Of a stretch of DNA of 64,000 bases, positions 52,718 through 62,084 are shown in pieces. Within the stretch, counting starts at the first letter, position 1. Every line of letters starts with the position of its first letter. The translations under genes and the position numbers were made by a program. The notes under the pieces are model-generated. The model saw nothing but the letters and a program-made list of their open reading frames with translations. It made no database searches and was not told the DNA's origin. Source of the DNA: UBA1181 sp963626555 (GTDB taxonomy: Bacteria; Bacteroidota; Bacteroidia; Bacteroidales; Paludibacteraceae); assembly GCA_963626555.1 (NCBI GenBank), contig CAVFXQ010000009.1, positions 1 through 64,000 on the forward strand. The letters are read 5' to 3'.

Positions 52718-52777
52718 AAACGAAAGAAAAAAGTAAAGGGTGCGTTTTTGACACACCCTTCAAATTTTCGTTTCAGG
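52718..52777. terminator. convergent terminator between thyA and acyl carrier gene
   Basis: AAGGGTG at 52736-52742 pairs with CACCCTT at 52754-52760, extended by outer complementary A- and T-rich arms (AACGAAA near 52720 and TTTCGTT near 52769). It can serve both converging genes. Confidence 0.6.
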
Positions 52778-52784
52778 CAAACAC

Positions 52785-53036
52785 TTAAGCGTTCTTCTCA
52801 AGGTAATCGTAAAGATCAGCAAATGTCTGGATCTTCTTCATTTCGTCGCCCTTAATCTTAACGCTAAATTCGTCTTCGATGAGTGCCACCAAGTCAACGA
52901 GACTAAGGCTATCCAAGTTCAAAGTGTCTTTGATACTCTTGTCCGCTGCGATTTCGGTAGCTTCAACCTCAAACTCGTCAGCGAGTACTGTATTCACCTT
53001 TTCAATTAATTCCTCTCTATTCATATCTATATCCAA
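52785..53036 (-). CDS. acyl carrier protein
   Basis: The 83-residue acidic protein has the phosphopantetheine attachment motif DSLSLVDLVALIEDEFSVKI near 42-61, with the serine of DSL. It is an acyl or peptidyl carrier protein. It is not in a fatty-acid cluster (no fabF nearby), so it may serve a specialised pathway such as a lipid or polyene; this cannot be settled from the window. Start at 53036 or 53024 (MNREEL). It lies divergent from an AraC regulator 157 bases away. Confidence 0.9.
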   Translation of the reverse strand: MDIDMNREELIEKVNTVLADEFEVEATEIAADKSIKDTLNLDSLSLVDLVALIEDEFSVKIKGDEMKKIQTFADLYDYLEKNA

Positions 53037-53192
53037 TTTATTTCTTGTTGCAAATTTCAGTTAATTTTTTTTAACCACCAAGAAAATTGCACATATATGA
53101 TGTACTATTTTTCCTCTTTTATATGATTTATCATAGAAAAGTTCCTATTTTTGTGGGCAAAATCGGATATATCGAACTATAACGAAGAAAAT

Positions 53193-54074
53193 ATGAACAT
53201 GGACATTATCAGCTTGGCTGATTTTAAGAAGATACCCAGTGTATCGATATATGAAAATGACGTGTTGGTAATTAGGGCGAAAGACATCCCTTTTATCCCT
53301 AAGCCGAAATATCCCGTTCGTATCAAATATTTCTTGTTCGTCTGTTGTACGGAGGGGTCTGCTCGATTTTCGATCAACACAAAAGTGTTTAAAATAAGCA
53401 AAGACCAATTCCTGCTCACCACATCGGATTGCGTGATGGAGTTCTATGAAATCAATGATTTTAAAGGAACTTTTTTAGTTGTCTCTCATGATTATATGAA
53501 ATCGCTCACATCGCCATTGGCAGCGGCGTGGAAGCGTTTGGCCGCCATTTCCAATTCGGCCGTGTTTGATATTACAGAAAAAGAGAAGTCAAGTGCCGCG
53601 GAATATATTGACAAGATGGCTCGAACATGTCGCGACGAGAGTGTACTTTTTAAGAACGAGGTGTTGCAACATCAAATCATCGCCTTTCTCTACGAAATGT
53701 GTGGATTTGAATCGGTGGTCAACATTGAAACCAGTTTGCACGAATTAGATCGCAACGAAGAAATTTATAGCGAATTCATGTCGCTGGTTATTCGCAATAT
53801 AAAAGAGGAGCATTCCGTGCAGTTTTATGCTGATAAGATGAATGTAACCCCTAAGTATCTTTCTGTAGCGGTGAAAAAAGCGTCGGGGACAACGCCAAGC
53901 GAATGCATACAGAAAGTGCTGATACAAGAGGTGATGGTGTTGCTGAAGAACACAAATCTTCCTTTGAAGGAAATTGTCAATATCCTCAATTTCCCAACTG
54001 CCACTTTCTTTTGCAGATATTTCAAGCATCATACCGGAATGTCTCCTAACGAATATAGAAGCAAATCTCTATGA
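53193..54074 (+). CDS. AraC family transcriptional regulator
   Basis: The 293-residue protein has an N-terminal sensor-like region to about residue 180 and a C-terminal AraC helix-turn-helix pair (EHSVQFYADKLNVTPKYLSVAVKKASGTTPSECI near 210, then PLKEIVNILNFPTATFFCRYFKHHTGMSPNEYR near 255). The ligand is unknown. The start at 53193 is chosen because TATTTTTG at 53146-53153, a -7 element, overlaps the alternative TTG start at 53151. Its target may be the divergent acyl carrier gene or the DsrE gene 67 bases downstream. Confidence 0.9.
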   Translation: MNMDIISLADFKKIPSVSIYENDVLVIRAKDIPFIPKPKYPVRIKYFLFVCCTEGSARFSINTKVFKISKDQFLLTTSDCVMEFYEINDFKGTFLVVSHDYMKSLTSPLAAAWKRLAAISNSAVFDITEKEKSSAAEYIDKMARTCRDESVLFKNEVLQHQIIAFLYEMCGFESVVNIETSLHELDRNEEIYSEFMSLVIRNIKEEHSVQFYADKMNVTPKYLSVAVKKASGTTPSECIQKVLIQEVMVLLKNTNLPLKEIVNILNFPTATFFCRYFKHHTGMSPNEYRSKSL

Positions 54075-54141
54075 TAATTGAGATGCGTTGGGGTCTTCTA
54101 TAGGAATTAGGAGTGTATTTGTATAATTCAATATAAATAAA

Positions 54142-54561
54142 ATGAAAAGATTTTTGTTGTCTGTGATTTTCTTGGTTTCGTTGTTTGGGGTACAAGCCCA
54201 GGCATTGATGGATGAGGTGAAGTATAACGATCCGCAAGAGCCGAAGAGTATTGGAATCGTGTTGTATTCTAATGATGTGGAGACAGTTTTTAATGCGCTT
54301 CGTCTCGCTAATTATTCGCAAGAGTGGAATAACAAAGTGCAGATTTTCTTATTGGGAAAGGGTGTTGATTTAGAAGGCTTGATGACCGAAAACAAAGATA
54401 TAAAAGAGCAGGTGGAGAAGTTCATTGATTTGGGTGGCGTGTTGATGGGTTGCCAAACTTGTTTTAACGCACGGCAAAAGGGATCTAAAATTTGTAAAGT
54501 CAGTTGTATTCAAGATCTTTATGATTTGGTGAAGAAAAATCAGATAGTGCTGACTTTTTAA
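54142..54561 (+). CDS. exported DsrE-like protein
   Basis: The 139-residue protein has a signal peptide (MKRFLLSVIFLVSLFGVQAQA) and a DsrE-like fold segment (SIGIVLYSNDVETVFNALRLANYSQEWNNKVQIFLLGKGVDL). Four cysteines lie in the C-terminal part, GCQTCFNARQKGSKICKVSC. DsrE-family proteins usually act in sulfur transfer or as oxidoreductase-like partners; an exported one may act in the periplasm. It is downstream of the AraC gene on the same strand and may be part of that regulon. Confidence 0.82.
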   Translation: MKRFLLSVIFLVSLFGVQAQALMDEVKYNDPQEPKSIGIVLYSNDVETVFNALRLANYSQEWNNKVQIFLLGKGVDLEGLMTENKDIKEQVEKFIDLGGVLMGCQTCFNARQKGSKICKVSCIQDLYDLVKKNQIVLTF

Positions 54562-54654
54562 GGTTGAGAGTCGGAAAGGCTGACTTGAAAAAAGTATTAA
54601 CTTTGAAGATTAAGAATGATTGTACTTAATAAAAGAATATAATAAATAAGAAAA

Positions 54655-55617
54655 ATGATAAAAGTAGGAATTATTGGTGGGGCAGGGTACACTGCAGGAG
54701 AGTTACTTCGTATCTTGTTGAATCACCCACAGGTGGAGATTACATTTGTGAACAGTAGCAGTAATGCTGGCAATAAACTCTACGATGTGCATGAAGGTTT
54801 GTTCGGAGAGACGGAGATGACTTTCACAGACGAGTTGCCGTTGGATAAGATTGACGCAATGTTCATTTGCTCAGGTCATGGCGATAGCAAGAAGTTTTTA
54901 GAGTCACATAATGTCCCTGCTAATGTGAAGATTATCGACCTCTCGCAAGACTATAGAAATGAGAGCGATGGTTTTGTTTATGGTTTGCCAGAGGTGAACC
55001 GTGAAAGGATCAAGAAGGCAAACAAGTTGGCAAATCCAGGTTGCTTCGCTACTGCCATCCAAATTGGGTTGTTGCCACTTGCCGCTAACGGACTTTTAAA
55101 GGGTGAGGTTCACACCAATGGTATTACTGGGTCGACAGGTGCAGGCGTGAAACCTGGAGCTACCTCGCACTTCAGTTGGAGAAACAACAACATCTCAATC
55201 TATAAAGCATTCACTCATCAACACTTGTTGGAGATTAACCAAACGCTCCACCTTTTGCAACCATCTTTTGATAAAGAAATCAATTTCTTGCCTGTTAGAG
55301 GTGATTTTGCAAGAGGTATATTTGTTTCATCTTACACAGAATGTGAGTTGAGCATAGAAGAGATTCAGAAATTATACAAGGGTTTCTATAAGGATGCTGC
55401 ATTTACATACGTAATGGATGCCAATCCTGATTTGAAACAAGTGGTGAACACTAACAAGGGTATTGTTCACGTTGAGAAGCACGGCAACAAAGTGTTGATT
55501 ATCTCCTTGATAGACAACTTGTTGAAAGGTGCGTCAGGACAGGCTGTTCAGAACTTCAACCTTATGTTTGGCTTAGAGGAGACAATGGGGTTAAGGTTAA
55601 AGCCAAGCGCATTCTAA
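54655..55617 (+). CDS. argC: N-acetyl-gamma-glutamyl-phosphate reductase
   Basis: ArgC reduces N-acetylglutamyl phosphate with NADPH, the step after ArgB. The 320-residue protein has KVGIIGGAGYTAGELLRILLNHP near 3, the catalytic cysteine in KLANPGCFATAIQIGLLPL near 123, and GSTGAGVKPGATSHFSWR near 159. Length is typical. A -7 TAACTTTG lies at 54598-54605. It is separate from argB at 25558, so the arginine pathway is not one operon here. A terminator follows. Confidence 0.95.
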   Translation: MIKVGIIGGAGYTAGELLRILLNHPQVEITFVNSSSNAGNKLYDVHEGLFGETEMTFTDELPLDKIDAMFICSGHGDSKKFLESHNVPANVKIIDLSQDYRNESDGFVYGLPEVNRERIKKANKLANPGCFATAIQIGLLPLAANGLLKGEVHTNGITGSTGAGVKPGATSHFSWRNNNISIYKAFTHQHLLEINQTLHLLQPSFDKEINFLPVRGDFARGIFVSSYTECELSIEEIQKLYKGFYKDAAFTYVMDANPDLKQVVNTNKGIVHVEKHGNKVLIISLIDNLLKGASGQAVQNFNLMFGLEETMGLRLKPSAF

Positions 55618-55651
55618 GAAAAATCTTTGTACAAGATATTGTGAAAATTCA

Positions 55652-55686
55652 ACGAGGGTGTCTATTAGTAGCATCCTCGTTTTTTG
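55652..55686 (+). terminator. rho-independent terminator of argC
   Basis: ACGAGGGTG at 55652-55660 pairs with CATCCTCGT at 55672-55680 (one G-U pair), followed by TTTTTT at 55681-55686. Confidence 0.85.
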
Positions 55687-55737
55687 TTAGTGTTGTTTAA
55701 ACTATGAATATATAATTAAAAATCAAATAAAACTTTA

Positions 55738-55857
55738 TACCTTTGCGCAAAGTTGGGTCTCCGAATGTTAGGGGTGTGGGGAACGCAGGTAGAAATCAAT
55801 CTGGGGAAGCACAACGAATGGGATCGTTATACGAATCAAGAATATATTGTTAAATAA
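55738..55857 (+). promoter_or_regulatory. promoter element and GC-rich leader with a 30-codon frame
   Basis: TACCTTTG at 55738-55745 matches the -7 consensus. The transcribed leader that follows is richer in G than its surroundings and contains a 30-codon frame, ATG at 55765 to TAA at 55857, ending 12 bases before the large gene at 55870. Its product includes GTQVEINLGKHNEWDRYTNQ and resembles nothing I recognise. The frame may be an upstream regulatory peptide, a structured RNA, or chance. Confidence 0.4.
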
Positions 55858-55869
55858 ATTTATTATTAA

Positions 55870-58800
55870 ATGAAGAAAAGATTACTAACAATGATTGCGC
55901 TATCGGCGGTCGTCTCTGCTTGGGGAGCGGTAAGCGATACGATAGACATTTTGACGAGTCAGTTGCCATACAAGACGGAGGATATCTTCGGAAGCGAAAA
56001 AGTATATAGGCTGACAGTGGACGAATTGACGAATGTAGCGGTTAGTTGCGACTACAAGGAGTTCGCAGGTAGTGAAACAAGTGGTTTTGTTGGTTGGAGC
56101 GGTAATTACTATTCGGTGAAGCAGTTCACTGTAAATTGTGGTGAAGGTTATGTAGAGTCATCTACATACGAGGGGAAAAAGTACCTGATTAATCCATTTT
56201 GCGAGTTACATCAATACGGTGTTCCATACGTTTTGAAGATTGATAAAGTGGAAAACATCAAGTATAATTCCGATTCGGAGTATGATGCTGGGGACACGAT
56301 TACAAAATTTCCATTCGTTGAGACAGGAAACGCTAAGTATATCGTAGACAAAACGACCGCAGGGGTAACTGTGTTAGGAACAAGTCCGTCATTTATTTTA
56401 AAGGCAACGGAGGACAAAACGGTTTTTCATCTCAAGTCAAAGCATGGCTTGTTCATTAATTCGAATGTGGTATGGGATTACAAAATCACATTAAACGAGG
56501 GTGAAAATGTTAGTTTCACTGCTGTTACCACGGGTGATGAGTATGACCTTGTCGTAGACAAAGAAGATGCTTGTCCGTTGATAGCAGAAAAAGCAATCAC
56601 ATTACCATTTGAGGGAACGATGAAGCCTAATATAGTATGTAATCAAGAAGATAATTATGGTTATTTTTACCAGGCCTACACGTTCAATCTTGAAGAGGAG
56701 TCTTTTGTTAAAGCTTCAACTACGAGTGGCGATTTTGAAATAAAGATTTTGGATACAAAAGGTGAGGAAGTTATCATCGCAGGGAACAGTGTTTCAGAGC
56801 AGAAATTGAGTGCGGGTAAATACTATTTGGTGCAGTATGGTAGGTATAAAGCTTCCGATAGAGTGGAACTCAAGACAATTAGCGAAGATGAGTTTACCGA
56901 TCGTAACGAGGTGTTTGAGGTGTCTGATCTCCCATTTGATTCCGAATTGATTGTTGGAAAGACAACGTATGGGGAGATTAACGTAGCAAAAGACACGTTT
57001 ATTTCGTCTGCTTCGTTTTATGCGAAGAGTTTCTTTGTGCATTTAGAGGCTGGAAAGGCATATACTATGGTGTCAAACTTCCAAACAAAAGCCGCATCAA
57101 AAAATTCCTATTTCTATTTTATGGTTGCGAAAGACCTTGCCAGTGATGTTGTTGCAACTGGATTGCCAAATATGCGTGGTACAAGTAGTATGAAAGCGCA
57201 GAGTGGTCAGTTTGGTGTTACTGAAACAGGCGACTACATAGTTATGCTGGTATATGACACAAAACAAGATGGTCAATACTCGATTTTGGTAGAAGAGGAT
57301 GATGCGAATGCTCGCTATTTAGTATTTGGAGAAGAAGAGCAAGAAACGGTAGACAAAGAAAAAGAGGCTAATTGGAGTTTCTATGTGCCGCAAGATACAG
57401 TTATTGAAATAAGTTTGAAGAGCGAACTTAATAATGTTGAAGCTTATGCAAACGATAGTGATGGTAGTTTGGCTTTTTTCCTTGGAACACCTGGCGACTA
57501 TAAAGTGAGGTTGAGTCAAGGTATGTATGATTTAACCATAATAAATTATTCAAATAAATCGCTTGCTTATCAATTGCGGTTGAACATTTGTGGAGAAAAG
57601 GTTCAAAATGACACGTGTACTTTAGCACAACTATTGGCAAATGCAGAGCTCACTGATGGATTTGCTTTGAAAACATTGTCGCGCGATTGTGCCCCTGTGA
57701 AGTATGTACAAGAAGCCTTGTCTGACGGTAGTTCTAGTAGCATTTTAGGCTATAAAGCAGCTTATAAAATGGAGTTGAAGGAGGGAGAGTTGGTGTCAGT
57801 GTTTCTCAAATCTTGTGATTTGTACACCCTTGAAGATGAGGCGACTCAAGCATACAAGAAGGTTCAGACGCTTTATCCAAGTAATCATTATAAGGCTGAA
57901 AAGGATGGTGTCTACTATTTTGTGTTTTCTGTTTCAGGATGGTATGCTACAGCAAGTATTGCACTAAAAAAAGAGACGAATGTATTGTCTTTAGAGGATT
58001 ACTTAGCAACTCTTTCAGAGGTAAGTTTGGATTATACAGACTCCATTGATGTTGATTATAGCAAGATTCCTTTGGTTGACTTTGGAAAATACAAAACCAG
58101 CGGTGCGACAATGTATTATTGTATAGGCTACAAATTGAGTTTGGAATCTGACAATATCTTCCGGGAAAAAACAGATCTAAGAGCTGATTTATTCTTCATA
58201 AAAGAAACGGAGTCAGGTTTTGAGATAGTAGATTATGATGATTATTATACATATTCAGAAAAAATTGAATCTACTGGTATTTACTATCTCGTCCTTGCGT
58301 ACAGTGGCGGTACTTATGGTATAAGTGATGTTGTGTCTATGTTGTCTGTAAATACTAAAGACGGAATCTCGCTTGAAACATTGCTCAGCCAGGCAGAAAC
58401 TTTGGAAGGTGAAAGATCTTTCACTTTGAATTATGGATCTGACGAAACCTCTTTAGTGCTTGGGGACGGTGACTTTGGTAGAGATGACGGATTATACTAT
58501 TCAAAGGCGTTTAAGGTTGATTTAAAGGCAGGTCAAACGTTGCGGATAAGACATGACAATGTTGAGCTTGATGATTATACGTATATTTTCAGCGTTACGA
58601 TGTCGGGAATCACAAAGTTGGGGAACTTTGATGATTACGATTTCGTTTATGCCTCTTATAGGGCAGAATATGCTGGTACTGTCTATCTTGTCTTGTCAAC
58701 TTATGGAGATTATGAGACAGGAACGGCGGACTATCAAATTGATATCATAGAAGATGAAAATATTACAAGTATTGTAGATGCTTTTGCTGATGCGGAGGTC

Positions 58801-60594
58801 TTGAATGATAGAGGCAAGAATGTAAAAGTTGAGACGGATGAGAGATTGATTTCATTGGATGGTGAGCTTATCTGTTATCATTCTAAAATCTATAAAAGGG
58901 AGATGGCAAGTGGTCAAGCTGTTGTGTTCTATGCTGATCAACCCTCTATCATTGAGATTTTTAATATCGTAGATGGTGAGGAAAACATCGTAGGTGAATT
59001 TGAGTTTACAAATGAGGACAAAGAATATGGAAGTTTTAACGCTGAGAAAGCTGGTATGTACTACTTTAAAGTAACTCCAATGAATAGCTCTTCTATTCAG
59101 TTGAGTTATGATTTCACTATTGACTATGCAGAGTATGCTGCATCTGCTGAAATCTCAAAGTCTTCGTTCCAAATCATAGACAGTTTGATTCCGTTCCAAT
59201 CGCCATTGGTGGATGATGGAACGAATACCAGACGTATGAGCAAAATGCATACTTGCACCTTTGAAGATCAGACTACTGTACTCTGTGTGAAGAAGGGTGA
59301 TGTTTCATCATATAGCATTTTGCCAGAGTATAATACAGGATATGATGTTATGATTTCAGACGCAATGGTTGTCTCATACGCAATCTTGGATGCAGGTACT
59401 TATAACTTTGCTGCATACACTGAATCTGACGATGATCGTGAGGTAAAAGTGGACTATACAGTCTATCCTATACAAACCATGGATACGGTTCCTTATTGTG
59501 ATGCTAAGGAGATTGATTTGACATATATTTACGATAATAATTCTCTTTTTGATGATGATGATATGATGGTTTTCTCGCAATATGGTCTCAACTGTGTAGC
59601 GAAAGCAATGAAGGTGCGTCTTGAAGAGGGTGAGCAGATCATATTTGCAGATAACTCTCCTTATCTCTCAGGTCTGGTGGGTGTTGAAATCTTCGGCGTT
59701 GAAAACGGTAAGCGCAAAAATGTTACTTCATTTGCATACTATGAGAGTACTACATTTAGCTATGTGGCTCAAAAGAGCGGATATTACTACATCACTTATC
59801 AAGCAGGGGTAGAGACAGCTTTACAAAGTGTTATAAGTTTCTCTATCAAGAAGGCTGACGCAGAAGTAGTTCCAATTGTAAAGATGACACCTTCGGTGGA
59901 CTATGTTAGTTCAAGAGAGGTTGATAGTAAAGCGGCAGTATTGATGGCATTAGCTGAGGTTAATGCGGTCGCAGAGACGGAAGATGGAAATACTTTCACA
60001 ATCGACAATACGAATATCACTTGGACGCTTGATGACGAGCTCACAATGGCAATGGGTGTTGTCGCTTGTCCTGAAGATTACAGTGTCGAGAAAGAGGAAA
60101 TCTCTATCGTCAGTGTAGACTTGAATCCATCATTCATTACGGTAACAACAGATGGAAATGGTACTGTTGATAATGAGACAATAAAAGTACACAGAGGAAG
60201 CACGGCTGCTATTAATGTCAAGGCAAATGAAGGCTTTAATGTTGCAGAAATCACAGTCGGAGGAGAAGTTGTGGGCAACAGTCTCGTAGGCACATCGGGA
60301 GGAAATTTTGAGTTTGTAGCCGATGAAACATACTTGAATGTATCTGTCAAATTCCAACCAACTAAGACATCTGTAGAGGAAGTCTTATCTCAAAATGTCA
60401 ATATCTACGGTGGCGAGCAGGTAATCAACATTGTCAATGCAGGGGTTGGTTCTCCGTTTGTTATTTACAACTTGACTGGTGCGGTTGTAAAACAGGCAAC
60501 CATACATTCTGATGTTGAGGCTGTTTCTGTTGCAAAGGCAGGTTTGTACATTGTAAAGGTTGGTAATAAAGCCGTTAAGGTGATTGTTCGATAG
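55870..60594 (+). CDS. 1574-residue surface repeat protein with T9SS-type C-terminus
   Basis: The protein has a signal peptide (MKKRLLTMIALSAVVSAWG) and is then almost all beta-rich modules of about 130-180 residues. Each ends in a strand pattern such as AEYAGTVYLVLSTYGDYETGTADYQIDI, reminiscent of pre-peptidase C-terminal (PPC) modules. Near 1415-1500 a different module (FITVTTDGNGTVDNETIKVHRGSTAAINVKANEGF) resembles an InlB-like beta repeat. The end (FVIYNLTGAVVKQATI...GLYIVKVGNKAVKVIVR) matches T9SS sorting regions. It is probably a surface adhesin or scaffold. No enzymatic motif was seen. Start at 55870 is well supported by the signal peptide. Confidence 0.8.
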   Translation: MKKRLLTMIALSAVVSAWGAVSDTIDILTSQLPYKTEDIFGSEKVYRLTVDELTNVAVSCDYKEFAGSETSGFVGWSGNYYSVKQFTVNCGEGYVESSTYEGKKYLINPFCELHQYGVPYVLKIDKVENIKYNSDSEYDAGDTITKFPFVETGNAKYIVDKTTAGVTVLGTSPSFILKATEDKTVFHLKSKHGLFINSNVVWDYKITLNEGENVSFTAVTTGDEYDLVVDKEDACPLIAEKAITLPFEGTMKPNIVCNQEDNYGYFYQAYTFNLEEESFVKASTTSGDFEIKILDTKGEEVIIAGNSVSEQKLSAGKYYLVQYGRYKASDRVELKTISEDEFTDRNEVFEVSDLPFDSELIVGKTTYGEINVAKDTFISSASFYAKSFFVHLEAGKAYTMVSNFQTKAASKNSYFYFMVAKDLASDVVATGLPNMRGTSSMKAQSGQFGVTETGDYIVMLVYDTKQDGQYSILVEEDDANARYLVFGEEEQETVDKEKEANWSFYVPQDTVIEISLKSELNNVEAYANDSDGSLAFFLGTPGDYKVRLSQGMYDLTIINYSNKSLAYQLRLNICGEKVQNDTCTLAQLLANAELTDGFALKTLSRDCAPVKYVQEALSDGSSSSILGYKAAYKMELKEGELVSVFLKSCDLYTLEDEATQAYKKVQTLYPSNHYKAEKDGVYYFVFSVSGWYATASIALKKETNVLSLEDYLATLSEVSLDYTDSIDVDYSKIPLVDFGKYKTSGATMYYCIGYKLSLESDNIFREKTDLRADLFFIKETESGFEIVDYDDYYTYSEKIESTGIYYLVLAYSGGTYGISDVVSMLSVNTKDGISLETLLSQAETLEGERSFTLNYGSDETSLVLGDGDFGRDDGLYYSKAFKVDLKAGQTLRIRHDNVELDDYTYIFSVTMSGITKLGNFDDYDFVYASYRAEYAGTVYLVLSTYGDYETGTADYQIDIIEDENITSIVDAFADAEVLNDRGKNVKVETDERLISLDGELICYHSKIYKREMASGQAVVFYADQPSIIEIFNIVDGEENIVGEFEFTNEDKEYGSFNAEKAGMYYFKVTPMNSSSIQLSYDFTIDYAEYAASAEISKSSFQIIDSLIPFQSPLVDDGTNTRRMSKMHTCTFEDQTTVLCVKKGDVSSYSILPEYNTGYDVMISDAMVVSYAILDAGTYNFAAYTESDDDREVKVDYTVYPIQTMDTVPYCDAKEIDLTYIYDNNSLFDDDDMMVFSQYGLNCVAKAMKVRLEEGEQIIFADNSPYLSGLVGVEIFGVENGKRKNVTSFAYYESTTFSYVAQKSGYYYITYQAGVETALQSVISFSIKKADAEVVPIVKMTPSVDYVSSREVDSKAAVLMALAEVNAVAETEDGNTFTIDNTNITWTLDDELTMAMGVVACPEDYSVEKEEISIVSVDLNPSFITVTTDGNGTVDNETIKVHRGSTAAINVKANEGFNVAEITVGGEVVGNSLVGTSGGNFEFVADETYLNVSVKFQPTKTSVEEVLSQNVNIYGGEQVINIVNAGVGSPFVIYNLTGAVVKQATIHSDVEAVSVAKAGLYIVKVGNKAVKVIVR

Positions 60595-60600
60595 CATTTT

Positions 60601-60627
60601 GGGACGCTATCTTTCGGATAGCGTCCC
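60601..60627. terminator. strong hairpin after the 1574-residue gene
   Basis: A perfect 11-bp stem, GGGACGCTATC at 60601-60611 against 60617-60627, with a 5-base loop. No T-run follows directly, so it may protect the 3' end rather than terminate. Confidence 0.7.
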
Positions 60628-60640
60628 AATAACATATAGC

Positions 60641-60677
60641 AAAAAGGAGGTGTGCTTGTAAAGCATACCTCCTTTTT
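60641..60677. terminator. bidirectional terminator between 1574-residue gene and xseA
   Basis: The sequence 60641-60657 (AAAAAGGAGGTGTGCTT) pairs with 60661-60677 (one G-U pair) around a 3-base loop, ending in TTTTT on either strand. It lies between converging genes. Confidence 0.85.
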
Positions 60678-60731
60678 AGTTTCTTTGACGAAAATGCTGA
60701 TGAATTGTATGCGAATGCTAATAGGTAGTAT

Positions 60732-61964
60732 TCATTTAATAATACTTCGCAACTCTCCGCTATTTAAAATTGTACGAAGTTCATTGCCCGAAGAGGCATC
60801 TTCTGCATTTTTGAGTACTTTCCCATTGAGAATCGTGATAGAGTAGCCTCGTTTTAATATGTTTTCTGGTGAAATATGTGTGAGGGTGTTCTCCATCAAT
60901 TCTATTTTATGGTGTCGTTCTTGCAAAGTGTTGTGAAACATTAAGTGCAATTTTTGATGTACCATAACAAGTTTCTGGTGTTCCAACACAAAACGATTGG
61001 AACAAGCATGAACAACGCGTTGTGAATAGTCGTCCAAGCGTTTGTGTTCGTTAGCAAGTTTTTCGGTCAGTAATATGTGGATGCGCTCTTCTAAAGAGAG
61101 GAGTCGATCTTCTTGCGCCATCATCTGTTCGTAGATGAAAGCGGCCACAGCTGTCGGTGTTTTACAGCGAGTGTGTGCCACCATGTCTGTAACAGACTCG
61201 TCTCGTTCATGTCCGATGCCCGTGATGATGGGTAGTGGGAAATTTGCCACGCAAAAGGATAGTTCATATTCATCGAATGCCAACAAATCAGTTGTGGCTC
61301 CGCCTCCTCGGATAATCACCACTACATCAAAATCGTTTCTCACCTCGTTGATTTGGTCAAGGGCTGCGATGACGCTGTTTGCAGATTGGTCGCCTTGCAT
61401 AATGGCGGGGAAAAGTTGAATTTTGAAGTTGAACCCATGTCCGTTGTTTTCAAGTTGATTGCAAAAATCTCCAAATCCAGCTGCTGAAGCAGATGAGATG
61501 ACGGCGATACGCTTAATCAATGGAGGCATTTCAATTTCACGGTTCATATCCCAAACGCCGTCTGCCTTCAGTCTTGCTATCGTTTCCATCCGTCTCCGTG
61601 CCATATCACCTAATGTGAATGTCGGGTCTATATCTTGAATGATGCATGACATACCATAAAGTTCATGGTAGGAGACGGAAACTTCAACTAAAATCTTCAT
61701 GCCAGTCCGAAGTTGTTGTCCAGTCTGCATCATAAAGAAATTTTTCAGTCGTTGATAATTGTTTGAGTAGATGATGGCTCGCACTTTCGCCTCGATCAGT
61801 TTTGAGGAGTCATTTTTCTGAACTAGCTCCATATAACAATGTCCATTCGCATTTTCGTGAAAATCACTAATATCAGCGGTTACCCAATATGAAGATGGAA
61901 AGCATTGGGTGATAGAGGCTTTCACTTTCAGCAATAGTTCTTTTAAAGTCAAAGATGGTTGCAT
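60732..61964 (-). CDS. xseA: exodeoxyribonuclease VII large subunit
   Basis: XseA with XseB degrades single-stranded DNA from both ends. The 410-residue protein has an N-terminal OB-fold region (YWVTADISDFHENANGHCYMELVQKND near 26), a catalytic region with RIAVISSASAAGFGDFCNQL near 150, VVIIRGGGATTDLLAFDEYELSFCVANFPLPIITGIGHERDESV near 215, and a long coiled coil near 290-370. The small subunit gene xseB, often directly downstream, is missing; an ATG overlapping the xseA stop opens only five codons. Length is close to typical. Confidence 0.94.
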   Translation of the reverse strand: MQPSLTLKELLLKVKASITQCFPSSYWVTADISDFHENANGHCYMELVQKNDSSKLIEAKVRAIIYSNNYQRLKNFFMMQTGQQLRTGMKILVEVSVSYHELYGMSCIIQDIDPTFTLGDMARRRMETIARLKADGVWDMNREIEMPPLIKRIAVISSASAAGFGDFCNQLENNGHGFNFKIQLFPAIMQGDQSANSVIAALDQINEVRNDFDVVVIIRGGGATTDLLAFDEYELSFCVANFPLPIITGIGHERDESVTDMVAHTRCKTPTAVAAFIYEQMMAQEDRLLSLEERIHILLTEKLANEHKRLDDYSQRVVHACSNRFVLEHQKLVMVHQKLHLMFHNTLQERHHKIELMENTLTHISPENILKRGYSITILNGKVLKNAEDASSGNELRTILNSGELRSIIK

Positions 61965-62039
61965 AGTAATAAAAATTATAGTTCATCAAAACGAAACATA
62001 AATGTAACGAGATATTAGGACATAAAGGTGAGGAAATGC

Positions 62040-62047
62040 TATATTTG
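62040..62047 (+). promoter_or_regulatory. -7 element ahead of Rpn-type gene
   Basis: TATATTTG matches TAnnTTTG and lies 37 bases before the start codon of the nuclease-family gene. Confidence 0.45.
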
Positions 62048-62084
62048 TGCAAAAGTTTTGTTGCATTTTTAAAGGATAAGATGA

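Noticed and set aside
53151..53192. TTG start for the AraC regulator
   Set aside because: The TTG is part of the -7 element TATTTTTG at 53146-53153, so it would lie upstream of the transcript start.
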